DNA of 25,837 nt, taken from the NCBI GenBank assembly GCA_900317865.1, contig ONIK01000024.1:1-25837 (forward strand), written 5' to 3'. Positions 14,939-22,961 of this stretch are shown piece by piece. Below the pieces are notes generated by a model. That model saw nothing but the letters and a program-made list of their open reading frames with translations. It did no database searches and had not been told where the DNA came from. Each line of letters opens with the position of its first letter. Positions within the stretch are counted from its first letter, which is position 1. The position numbers and the translations under genes are program-made. Source of the stretch: an uncultured Methanobrevibacter sp. Its GTDB lineage: Archaea > Methanobacteriota > Methanobacteria > Methanobacteriales > Methanobacteriaceae.

Positions 14939-15956
14939 CCAGTTTTCCTCCTTTTTCTAATTCAATATCAAATTGACCAGGACGTTCTAATAACATATCC
15001 GGTTTTACTGAAACAAATGGAAACTTCCATGAACCAAGTCTACCTGCAATAGTACTTGCAATATTTCTTGAATTTTTCTTTATAAATACTTCATCATGAG
15101 CACTTACACGAACTAAAATATTATATGGAGCATTTTCAGTAACTTCATCAGCCAACAAAATATTTAATTCAAAGGTACCAGGTTTAGTGAATAAATCATT
15201 ACGTACTGCAATTAATGGTTTCTTTTCAAGACCTAATCTATCAGCAACAGTGACAGAAATATTACCTGCATTTTTAACAGCCAATTTATAGTCTTTTGGA
15301 TGGACAAGCACAAAAATAACATAAGGAGCTGCAATTTCAACATCATCAACCATATCTACAATTTTATTAAACATAGGTATTTTTGAGAATATATTTTCAA
15401 CTTTAGAATTAATATTATTCTCATCATCAATACGAATAATAGCTTGTTTTGCAATATTTAACGGAGAAATTTCTAATCCTTCCTTACCTGTGTAAACTTC
15501 CCATTTTTTAAAGTTTAATTGTTTAATAATTTCATCTGAGATATTTTGCAAAATATTTTTATCATGTTTTGGTTTTTTCGGCCTGCCAAATGTTAACCTA
15601 TTATCTTTTATTACAAACGGAATCCTGAATGAATTAATATTTTTAAATTCGTCAGCATAATCCCTAAATTTATCATTTGACAAAATTTTGGCCTTTTCAC
15701 TATAAGCAATTTCTAAAATAAAATGATCAGCATCATTACCCGCCGGAACTTCTTCTACATTATCATTTTCCAACAGTTTTAAGAAAGCATCCTTGTCATC
15801 AATTTCATGACGGAGAGATGCATCAGCTATAATAACAAATTCATCTTCACTTTCCTCTAATGCTTTTACAGCAGCTAAAATATTAGCCATTTGAGGTTGT
15901 GAATTTTCGTTTTTTACATGATGTGCAACATTAGAAGCATCGACAACTACTTTCAT
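14931..15956 (-). CDS. NYN/PIN-like RNase domain protein with duplicated C-terminal domain
   Basis: 341 residues. The N-terminal part is a NYN/PIN-type fold as in Zc3h12a-like RNases: VVVDASNVAHH (3-13, acid D6), VIIADASLRHEID (41-53, D45), AGNDADHFI (72-80, D75 and D77) and ILSNDKFRDY (91-100, D95). These acids would hold Mg2+ for RNA cleavage. A basic linker, GRPKKPKHDK, follows. Residues 210-266 and 276-333 are a tandem repeat (APYxIxVxV...NIxxTxAxRLG...PxxxVxxDxxxxPGxFxxxI). The start is supported by GGGTGAT. The gene lies between the CpdA-like phosphoesterase and the palm-domain gene, overlapping the latter. RNase activity is inferred from the fold; targets are unknown. Confidence 0.7.
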   Translation of the reverse strand: MKVVVDASNVAHHVKNENSQPQMANILAAVKALEESEDEFVIIADASLRHEIDDKDAFLKLLENDNVEEVPAGNDADHFILEIAYSEKAKILSNDKFRDYADEFKNINSFRIPFVIKDNRLTFGRPKKPKHDKNILQNISDEIIKQLNFKKWEVYTGKEGLEISPLNIAKQAIIRIDDENNINSKVENIFSKIPMFNKIVDMVDDVEIAAPYVIFVLVHPKDYKLAVKNAGNISVTVADRLGLEKKPLIAVRNDLFTKPGTFELNILLADEVTENAPYNILVRVSAHDEVFIKKNSRNIASTIAGRLGSWKFPFVSVKPDMLLERPGQFDIELEKGGKLDG

Positions 15957-16014
15957 AATATCACCCTATAAATGTAATCTAATTAATCATTTATTATATT
16001 AACTAAACAGATAT

Positions 16015-16755
16015 TTAATATTTTCTTCGGTATTTTCCAAATAATAATTTTTCTCCACCAACATTATGTAGAAATACCTCAATTGAATCATCAGAAATAT
16101 TATAAACAATATAAGAATTGCTTATTTTACCCCTTAATTTATTTGAAGAAAGTGAACCTGCATTAACAATGAGTGTTTCATTTATTTTCCAAATATTAGG
16201 AACGTGTTTGTGTCCGGACAATACCAAATCTACTCCATGAGTAGTTAATGTTTTTAAAATATCGCCTGCATCAGACAGCACATTACGTTCACGACCCGTA
16301 TCCGGAATAGAGACAACATGATGGTGAAGAGCAACTATTGTAAACCTATCCTTAACAACACATTCATCTAATTGATGTTCCATCCATAAATGCTGTGGAA
16401 TACCAATATTACCCCTATTTTCATCATGAGCACTGCTGTCAAGACCAATAATAGTAAATTCATCATCTTTCGTTAATTTCCAGCTTCTTTCACCAACCAA
16501 TTCTTCAAAGCTTTGATAACCAAGATTGCGTGAATCATGGTTACCTGGAATTGCAAATAATGGAGATTCAAACATGTCCAAATATTTAATAGCTTTCTGA
16601 TATTCTCTATAATAACCGCTATTTGTTATATCCCCAGTTAATATAATCATATCCGGTTGTATATTATTAATTTCACCGACTGCCTGCATGAAAACTTCTT
16701 CATCAAAAGCATCATTACTTATATGCAAATCAGAAATATGTACTATAACTGTCAT
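16015..16755 (-). CDS. CpdA-like calcineurin-type metallophosphoesterase
   Basis: 246 residues with all five metal motifs of the class III cyclic-nucleotide phosphodiesterase/calcineurin-like family: HISDLHIS (D9, H11), LTGDIT (D42), IPGNHD (GNHD 71-74), VALHHHV (144-146) and SGHKHVP (GHKH 181-184). CpdA and its relatives hydrolyse 3',5'-cyclic nucleotides, but the family also includes DNA/RNA and nucleotide phosphoesterases, so the substrate is open. There is no signal peptide, so it is cytoplasmic. It starts 5 bases after the NAC stop and is followed by the NYN gene after 58 bases, all on the minus strand. It would be the natural eraser if the palm-domain protein makes a signal nucleotide. 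Confidence 0.85.
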   Translation of the reverse strand: MTVIVHISDLHISNDAFDEEVFMQAVGEINNIQPDMIILTGDITNSGYYREYQKAIKYLDMFESPLFAIPGNHDSRNLGYQSFEELVGERSWKLTKDDEFTIIGLDSSAHDENRGNIGIPQHLWMEHQLDECVVKDRFTIVALHHHVVSIPDTGRERNVLSDAGDILKTLTTHGVDLVLSGHKHVPNIWKINETLIVNAGSLSSNKLRGKISNSYIVYNISDDSIEVFLHNVGGEKLLFGKYRRKY

Positions 16756-16760
16756 ACTAT

Positions 16761-17111
16761 CTATTGATTTAATTTCATGATAGCTTCAGCAAGATCTCCT
16801 TTAGATTCTTCTAACGCTTGCCTTGCAACATCTTCTGAAACATTAGCCTGATTAGCTACCATTTCCACATCTTCATCAGGAATTTCAACTTCATATTCAA
16901 GTTCTACTTCACGAGCATTACCTTCAACTTGATAAGTCTCCTGACCCATAACATTCATTAAACTGACAGATGGATTATCAATAATTAATTCTTTATCTTC
17001 AAAACGGATAATGACCTCAGTTACACCATCAAGGTCTTCCATTTTCATACCCATTTTTTTCATTTGTCTTTCCATCTGTTTCATTTGTTTTTTATTCATA
17101 CCAGGTATCAT
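16761..17111 (-). CDS. nac: Archaeal nascent polypeptide-associated complex protein (NAC alpha)
   Basis: 116 residues. A basic methionine-rich N-terminus (NKKQMKQMERQMKKMG) is followed by a NAC beta-barrel domain (VTEVIIRFEDKELIIDNPSV, then YQVEGNAREVELE) and a C-terminal UBA domain (DVEMVANQANVSEDVARQAL, then GDLAEAIMKL). Archaeal NAC forms a homodimer at the ribosome exit tunnel and shields new chains. GAGG lies 9 bases before the ATG. As the first gene of the minus-strand run, its housekeeping promoter in 17112-17267 probably also drives the phosphoesterase, NYN and palm genes behind it. Confidence 0.95.
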   Translation of the reverse strand: MIPGMNKKQMKQMERQMKKMGMKMEDLDGVTEVIIRFEDKELIIDNPSVSLMNVMGQETYQVEGNAREVELEYEVEIPDEDVEMVANQANVSEDVARQALEESKGDLAEAIMKLNQ

Positions 17112-17231
17112 AATTATATTCCTCGAAATTAATTGAATTATATATAGATATATAATTTATCTTATTAATAGTATGCTTTTGAAATATTTTTTTAGAAATT
17201 TTTTGAGTTTGAAAAAATTAAATTTTCATCT

Positions 17232-17267
17232 AAAAAATATATAATTGTTTGAATAATATTTATATAT
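17232..17267 (+). promoter_or_regulatory. TATA box giving a probable leaderless transcript of the CPBP protease
   Basis: AAAAAATATATAATT (17232-17246) is centred about 27 bases before the ATG at 17268, the spacing at which archaeal transcription would start at the start codon. No ribosome binding site is present. The region is shared with the divergent NAC promoter. Confidence 0.45.
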
Positions 17268-18140
17268 ATGAAAGAAAAAAATAAAATAGCTGAATATATT
17301 ACATTTCCAAGAACTTTCGAGAACTATAAATGGTACAAACCAATACTTGTTTTCATCATTGCTTTGATAATATATTTCATACTTAATTATGTAGTATCAA
17401 TAGTTTTTGGTGGAATATATGGATGGGATGTTATAGATTCAATTGATACTGGAGGATATGAAGCATTAAATACTGCAGTAGGACAAATTTATACTGATTT
17501 AGGAATAATCGTTGCAATTCCCGCCATATTTATTGCCGCCAAAATTGTTAAGGATAGACCATTTTCATCTTACTCCTCTTCACGAGGAGGCTGGAATTTT
17601 AAACTCTATTTCAAATCATTAATAATTCCATTAATTATGTTATTAATCTTTGAAGCTTTAACAATGGGTGAAGCAGAGGGTACCAATCATTTCACAATAA
17701 CATTCTTGATTGTAGTATTAATTACAGTACCTCTCCAATGTATTGCCGAAGAATATGTATACCGAGCTTTATTTATGCAAACTTTCGGATCATGGTTTAA
17801 AATACCTATTGTGGCTGTGATTCTTCAAGCTATATTTTTTGCATTATCTCACGGATATGATAATTTAGGAAACTTTGAAGTATTTATTTTTGGCCTAGGT
17901 ACAGGGTTTCTTGCCTGGAAAACAAATGGTTTAGAAGTAAGTGCTGCGATACATACGGTAAATAATTTAATTATTACTTTAACAGTAATGTTTGGATTGG
18001 GAGTGACTTCTTCTACAACCACATTAACTGATGCAGCAATAGTAATTGCTTTTGATATAATGCTGTTCATTGTAATGTACTATATTGGTGAGAAAACCAA
18101 CTGGTTTGGTGAAATTGAAAAACCGCAAAATGAAACGTGA
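17268..18140 (+). CDS. CPBP-family intramembrane metalloprotease (Rce1/Abi-like)
   Basis: 290 residues, about eight membrane helices. The three active-site motifs of the CPBP (CAAX protease and bacteriocin-processing) family are intact: EEYVYR (E161, E162, R166), FFALSH (H195) and HTVNN (H229, N233), each in a membrane segment. Members cut substrates within the membrane, for example prenylated proteins, bacteriocin precursors or anti-sigma factors. In archaea their targets are unknown, and some serve as self-immunity. It stands alone, is transcribed divergently from NAC and ends convergently near the aldo/keto reductase gene. Translation is probably leaderless. Confidence 0.88.
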   Translation: MKEKNKIAEYITFPRTFENYKWYKPILVFIIALIIYFILNYVVSIVFGGIYGWDVIDSIDTGGYEALNTAVGQIYTDLGIIVAIPAIFIAAKIVKDRPFSSYSSSRGGWNFKLYFKSLIIPLIMLLIFEALTMGEAEGTNHFTITFLIVVLITVPLQCIAEEYVYRALFMQTFGSWFKIPIVAVILQAIFFALSHGYDNLGNFEVFIFGLGTGFLAWKTNGLEVSAAIHTVNNLIITLTVMFGLGVTSSTTTLTDAAIVIAFDIMLFIVMYYIGEKTNWFGEIEKPQNET

Positions 18141-18144
18141 AAAA

Positions 18145-18165
18145 TTTGAGAGTAAAACTCCCAAA
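18145..18165. terminator. Hairpin between convergent genes
   Basis: TTTGAGAG (18145-18152) and CTCCCAAA (18158-18165) pair with one mismatch around a TAAAA loop, followed by T-rich sequence. It could end transcripts from the plus side. Confidence 0.4.
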
Positions 18166-18213
18166 CAATATTTATTTTAACAAAAAAAAGGAACTAACTT
18201 ATCGCCAAATTAA

Positions 18214-19356
18214 CTACTCTTTAAAACCATAATATTCTGTTTCAAAGGTTTTTACAACATCCTTCATGACTTTTGGAATATCAATATGCTGAGGACATTC
18301 TTCAACACACATTTCGCATTCAGTACAATCAGATGCAATACCTGCACTTGGCAATTTAGAATAATTCAAATATGCATTTCCAACAGGAGTCCAAGGTGCA
18401 GGATCCAAAATTTTTTCATTATTATATAAATCAAAGATTTTCGGTATGTTAATAGACTCAGGACATGCATCCAGACAATATTTACATTTAGTACATTCAA
18501 CAGTAATATTGGAATTGATAATATCCCTGACTTTTTCTAGAATTTCATATTCCTCATCATTTAAAGGAGTAAAGTTTTCAAAGTCTTCAATATTTTGCTC
18601 CAACTGTTCCAGGCTGCTTGCACCAGTTAAAACCATACAAACATTATCCAAACTGGCCACAAACCTCAATGCCCATGAAACAACAGAAGCATCAGGATTA
18701 TAATCCTTCATTAACTTTTCAGCTTCAGGAGGAACATCAGCCAAAAAACCACCTTTCAAAGGCTCCATCACAAGTACAGGCTTATTATGCTTACAAGCCA
18801 CATCATAACATTTTCTTGATTCGATTCCATCACTTTCCCAGTCAAGATAATTAATCTGAAGCAAAACAAACTCCATTTCAGGATGCATAGTCAAAATATT
18901 ATCCAAATACTCAGCATTTCCATGAGTGGACAGACCTAAATGTTTAATTTTTCCCTCTTCCTTTTTCTTATTTGCAAATCCAAAAGAATCAACATCCAAA
19001 AAACCCTTCTCTGAAAATCCACTTACATTATGCAACAGGTAATAATCAAAATAATCAACACCAGTACGCTCAAGCTGCTCAGAAAATATTGGTTCAAGCT
19101 GGTCTTCTGAAGTTATTGAAAACAAAGGCAATTTATCTGCAATAACATATGAATCTCTCGGATATCTTTCGACAACAGCTTTTCTAAAAGCCACTTCACA
19201 ATTACCAAAGTGATAAGGATAAGCAGTATCAAAAAAAGTAAAACCTCTTTCCAAAAACAAATCTGCCATTTTATTTACTTGTTCAAAATCAACACTTGAC
19301 TCGTCATTTTCATCAAGTAATGGTAACCTCATCATTCCAAAAGCTAATTTTTTCAT
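18214..19356 (-). CDS. Aldo/keto reductase with C-terminal ferredoxin domain
   Basis: 380 residues. An aldo/keto reductase barrel (1-275) has the full catalytic set: D43 and Y48 in FFDTAYPYHFG, K75 in VIADKLPL and H109 in YYLLHN. A C-terminal extension carries two 4Fe-4S motifs, CTKCKYCLDACPESINIP (about residue 288 on) and CTECEMCVEECPQHIDIP. Such fusions are common in anaerobes; they probably couple ferredoxin or flavin electrons to reduction of an aldehyde, ketone or redox partner. A GAGGGAG site precedes the ATG. A distant paralogue of the same length lies 116 bases upstream. Confidence 0.88.
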   Translation of the reverse strand: MKKLAFGMMRLPLLDENDESSVDFEQVNKMADLFLERGFTFFDTAYPYHFGNCEVAFRKAVVERYPRDSYVIADKLPLFSITSEDQLEPIFSEQLERTGVDYFDYYLLHNVSGFSEKGFLDVDSFGFANKKKEEGKIKHLGLSTHGNAEYLDNILTMHPEMEFVLLQINYLDWESDGIESRKCYDVACKHNKPVLVMEPLKGGFLADVPPEAEKLMKDYNPDASVVSWALRFVASLDNVCMVLTGASSLEQLEQNIEDFENFTPLNDEEYEILEKVRDIINSNITVECTKCKYCLDACPESINIPKIFDLYNNEKILDPAPWTPVGNAYLNYSKLPSAGIASDCTECEMCVEECPQHIDIPKVMKDVVKTFETEYYGFKE

Positions 19357-19472
19357 AATACAATCTCCCTCTTTACTCTTCTTTAAATAATTTTACATAT
19401 AATGAATATAATATTACTTTATCGTTATTACTTAAAATACTATTAACCTAATCATTAATTTCTTATTAAATA

Positions 19473-20615
19473 TTAATTAAACAAATCCTGAGCATCCAAC
19501 ATTATATCCACTATTTTAACATTAAATGGACATCTGTCTTCACATTCTCCACATGCAATACATTCAGTTGCATCATAAGTTAAATTGTTATAATGCTCTT
19601 GGACACTTTGTGGAACCTCCTCATGTACAATAGCCAGGTCATACAATTTTATAAGACCACCAATATCAATTGCTGAGGTACATGGTGCACAATGACCGCA
19701 ATACATGCATTTGCCTTCAAAAGAATGTTTGGGTGCATTAGCTAAAATATCACTATACTCTTTTTCACTATCTGAAGCAGTTTCATATTCAAGTGCCGCA
19801 TCCAATTCCTTAGTATCGCCAACACCCACAAAGATACTTACTACTCCTTTCTGTTCCAATGCATAATGAATACATTGAACGGGAGTTAACGCTACACCAA
19901 ATGGAGAATCATTTTCATCAAATAGTCTCCCGCTGGCATAACCCTTCATTACTGTTATTGGAGTACCATTATCCTCACATAACTGATAAAGCTCCGCTCT
20001 TCTTGGGTCTAATCCCGCCAAACCTTCATATTTATCATCATCACGATAATCATCAAGAGCATCTGTTGGCGGAAACATATCATATGCAGGATTAATACTA
20101 AACATCAATAATTCAATTTCTGGATTTTCAGCAGCCAAAAAAGCAATTTCCGTGCTATGAGTACTAAAACCAATGTGTTTAATTATGCCTTTTTCCTTTA
20201 AATCACGAACATAATCAATAAATTCCCCATTCATTATTTCATCATAATCTTCTTGGGTATCAACATAGTGAATCATTCCAAAATCCAGCATGTCAATTTG
20301 AAATCTTTCCATGAAATCTTCAAAAGCTTCTTTTACTTTATCCATTTCGCGGGTTCTAACATATTGGTTATTCTGCCACGTAGCACCAATATGACCCTGT
20401 ATAATCCATTTATCACGAGTATTTTTAATGGCTTTACCCAAATTAGTTCTGACTGTAGGTTCACTCATCCAACAATCAATAAAATTTATTCCATTAGCTT
20501 CACAATGCCTAATAATCTCTTCAACATCACTATAAGGCCTTTCAATATACCATTCAGCACCAAAAGCTATTTCACTTACTTTTAGTCCTGTATTTCCTAA
20601 TATTCTGTATTTCAT
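19473..20615 (-). CDS. Aldo/keto reductase-like ferredoxin fusion lacking catalytic Tyr and Lys
   Basis: 380 residues, with barrel and C-terminal ferredoxin part as in the neighbour: CMYCGHCAPCTSAIDI and CIACGECEDRCPFNV. The family start MKYRILGNTGLKVSEIAFGAE is normal. The active site is not: the DTAxxY segment reads FIDCWMSEPTVRTNLG (D47 kept, Tyr position occupied by Glu52), and the Lys strand reads WIIQGHIGA (His75 at the Lys position); the His strand is kept (MIHYVD, H116). It is therefore unlikely to do classical carbonyl reduction and may be an electron carrier or bind a different cofactor. Divergent from the tag gene. Confidence 0.85.
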   Translation of the reverse strand: MKYRILGNTGLKVSEIAFGAEWYIERPYSDVEEIIRHCEANGINFIDCWMSEPTVRTNLGKAIKNTRDKWIIQGHIGATWQNNQYVRTREMDKVKEAFEDFMERFQIDMLDFGMIHYVDTQEDYDEIMNGEFIDYVRDLKEKGIIKHIGFSTHSTEIAFLAAENPEIELLMFSINPAYDMFPPTDALDDYRDDDKYEGLAGLDPRRAELYQLCEDNGTPITVMKGYASGRLFDENDSPFGVALTPVQCIHYALEQKGVVSIFVGVGDTKELDAALEYETASDSEKEYSDILANAPKHSFEGKCMYCGHCAPCTSAIDIGGLIKLYDLAIVHEEVPQSVQEHYNNLTYDATECIACGECEDRCPFNVKIVDIMLDAQDLFN

Positions 20616-20667
20616 GTTATCCCTGTAAAATAGTTAATACTATTTATTAATTTTATTAGATATTAAC

Positions 20668-21207
20668 ATGATGAAAAAAAGATGTTCATGGGTTGAAGGA
20701 AAAGAAGAGATATACATCAAATATCATGATGAAGAATGGGGTGTTGCCAAATATAATGACGATATCCTATTTGAAATGCTTGTATTAGAATCATTTCAAG
20801 CAGGATTATCATGGATAACCATTTTAAAAAAGCGTGAAGCATTTAAAGAAGCCTTTGATAATTTCAACATTGAAAAAATTATTAACTATGATGAAAGTAA
20901 AGTGCATGAACTGCTTGAAAATGAAAGCATAATTCGCCATGAAGGCAAAATCAGAGCAACGATTAATAATGCAAAAGTCTTTAAAGACATACAAAAAGAA
21001 GAAGGTAGTTTTTCAAATTACATCTGGGGATTTACTGACGGCAAAATAATAAAAGCAGAATATAAAACAAAATCAGATTTATCTGATGATATTGCAAAAG
21101 ATTTGAAGAAAAAAGGTATGAAATTTGTGGGATCAACTACAATATATTCTTATCTGGAAGCTATTGGCATTATTGATAACCATACAAAAGATTGCTTTAG
21201 ATATTGA
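20668..21207 (+). CDS. tag: DNA-3-methyladenine glycosylase I (Tag)
   Basis: 179 residues. Tag removes 3-methyladenine from alkylated DNA, starting base-excision repair. RCSWV (C6), YHDEEWGV (H20), ESFQAGLSW (E41, W49), ILKKREAFKEAF and the C-terminal NHTKDC (H172, C176) match. C6, H20, H172 and C176 would hold the structural zinc; E41 and W49 line the base pocket. Two ATGs stand in tandem (20668 and 20671) and no ribosome binding site is visible, so a leaderless start is likely. Tag is mainly bacterial, so transfer into the archaeon is plausible. It ends 9 bases from the convergent modC. Confidence 0.92.
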   Translation: MMKKRCSWVEGKEEIYIKYHDEEWGVAKYNDDILFEMLVLESFQAGLSWITILKKREAFKEAFDNFNIEKIINYDESKVHELLENESIIRHEGKIRATINNAKVFKDIQKEEGSFSNYIWGFTDGKIIKAEYKTKSDLSDDIAKDLKKKGMKFVGSTTIYSYLEAIGIIDNHTKDCFRY

Positions 21208-21216
21208 AAAATTAGG

Positions 21217-22188
21217 CTAATCTTCCAGCAATATTATATTTTTAGGATTAACTTTCAAATACTTTGGAATGACAAATTCATGATCATAAATCTGCTTATC
21301 ACATTTCCACCACAAACCATTTTCCAAAGTTATTTCCCATTCAAAAGGCATTTCCACTTTTATTGAATTTGCAGTATCCAATACATTAACATCATTTTTT
21401 TCGGCAGGAGAAAAATCATGTGCTCTTATTCCAATATGAGTAATATTAGGCGAAATTTTTTCAGATACTTCAAATATAACACCCCAATCCAGAGATTTAA
21501 CATGGTATTCATCCATAACTTCTATTTTAGAAATGTTTTTACATCCCGTAAGTCTAGCAACCTGAACTTTTCTTGGATTCTCAAATATATCATAAGTGTT
21601 TCCTTTTGCTATAATTTCGCCTTGATCCAATACTATAAGTTCATCACAAAACTGGAATGCTTCGTCACGGTCATGGGTAACCATGATTGAAAAACCATCA
21701 AAATCCTTTAGAGAATTGAGAAGTTCAATACGCAATTGTTCTTTTAAAAAAGTATCCATAGCACTGAATGGCTCATCCAACAATATGACATCAGGACCAT
21801 AAGCCATTATACGAGCTAAAGCTACTCTTTGCTGTTGACCTCCAGACAATTGTCTAGGATACCTTTTTTCCAAACCTTCTAAACGAAAACGCCTAATCAT
21901 TTCAGATACGGTTTTCCCATCATGAAATAAGTAACCTACATTTCTAATTTGAGGTTTTAAATTAATTTTGTTATTAGAATCAAAATAAACAGTTTCTTCA
22001 TCAGTAGTTAAACTTATAACACCACCATCAGGATCAATAATGCCTGCAATTGATTTTAATGTCATACTTTTACCACATCCAGAAGGACCAAGAATCCCCA
22101 AACGTCCATGTTCCAATTCAAAATCAACTTTTAAGTCAAATTCTTTAAGTTTCTTTTGAATATTTACTTTTAACAGTTTATTGTTCAT
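21217..22188 (-). CDS. modC: Molybdate/tungstate ABC transporter ATPase, with Q-loop region deleted
   Basis: 323 residues from the ATG at 22188, chosen because GGGG lies 6 bases upstream; the track-like longer start at 22203 has none. Walker A GPSGCGKS (34-41), signature LSGGQ (114-118), Walker B ILLDEP and the switch His in VTHDRD are intact, followed by a TOBE-like regulatory domain. But RNVGYLF leads straight into HDGKTVSEMIRRFRLEGL: the Q-loop glutamine and about 30-35 residues of the helical subdomain that normally follow (QNYALFPHMTVxENI type) are missing. That segment contacts the permease. The frame is intact, at about 21912-21926. The protein should still bind ATP but may not drive ModB. 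Confidence 0.85.
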   Translation of the reverse strand: MNNKLLKVNIQKKLKEFDLKVDFELEHGRLGILGPSGCGKSMTLKSIAGIIDPDGGVISLTTDEETVYFDSNNKINLKPQIRNVGYLFHDGKTVSEMIRRFRLEGLEKRYPRQLSGGQQQRVALARIMAYGPDVILLDEPFSAMDTFLKEQLRIELLNSLKDFDGFSIMVTHDRDEAFQFCDELIVLDQGEIIAKGNTYDIFENPRKVQVARLTGCKNISKIEVMDEYHVKSLDWGVIFEVSEKISPNITHIGIRAHDFSPAEKNDVNVLDTANSIKVEMPFEWEITLENGLWWKCDKQIYDHEFVIPKYLKVNPKNIILLED

Positions 22189-22239
22189 AATATTCCCCAT
22201 CATATGAAATAATTATATCTCTATCATCACAGGTATAAA

Positions 22240-22914
22240 TTATTTCCATTGTTTTTCCTTACGTATAGAAATATAATCCATGATAAAAATAGCTATAAAT
22301 GCTATGATGATAATGACTATTACATAATTAAAAGCTTCTCCCATATTACCTGCAGCTACTTCAGAATAAACTGCCATAGGGAGAGTTCTGGTTTGTCTTG
22401 CAATATTACCTGCAAGCATAGCTGTAGCACCGAATTCACCTAAACCACGGGCATAAGCAAGAATTCCACCACTGATAATTCCAGGTAAGGCATTTGCAAA
22501 CAGTACTTTCCAGAAAATTTTCCACTCAGACATACCTAATGTACGGCCAGCATCCAGCAAATTAGAATCCACCTGCTCAAATGCTGCTCGAGCAGAACGA
22601 TACATTAAAGGAAAAGACATGACTACTGCAGCAATAACAGTTGCAGACCATGAAAAAGCAATTTTCACAGCAAAAAAGTCAATAAAAAATTTACCGACTG
22701 GTCCTCTAACACCAAAAATCCACAATAAAAAGAACCCCACTACAGTAGGAGGCAATACAAGAGGCAGTGTAAAAATACCATCAAGCACAATTTTTATTGA
22801 ATCATTTTTTAGCTTAACAAGTCCCCATGCAACTAATAAACCTACAAAAAAGGTTATTAGAATTGATAAACTTGCTGTTTTCATAGAAATGAAAATTGGG
22901 GACCAGTCAGTCAT
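22240..22914 (-). CDS. modB: Molybdate ABC transporter permease
   Basis: 224 residues with about five or six membrane helices. The ATPase-docking EAA loop is clear: DAGRTLGMSEWKIFWKVLF, then ANALPGIISGGILAYARGLGE. LPLVLPPTVVGFFLL and FGATAMLAGNI are typical of ModB. It forms the membrane channel for molybdate or tungstate, needed here for formylmethanofuran dehydrogenase. GGTGAT lies before the ATG. It lies between modA and modC in the usual order A-B-C. Confidence 0.92.
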   Translation of the reverse strand: MTDWSPIFISMKTASLSILITFFVGLLVAWGLVKLKNDSIKIVLDGIFTLPLVLPPTVVGFFLLWIFGVRGPVGKFFIDFFAVKIAFSWSATVIAAVVMSFPLMYRSARAAFEQVDSNLLDAGRTLGMSEWKIFWKVLFANALPGIISGGILAYARGLGEFGATAMLAGNIARQTRTLPMAVYSEVAAGNMGEAFNYVIVIIIIAFIAIFIMDYISIRKEKQWK

Positions 22915-22961
22915 GTCTTTATCACCTTAATATATTTTATTTTTCACCATACGATACTAAC

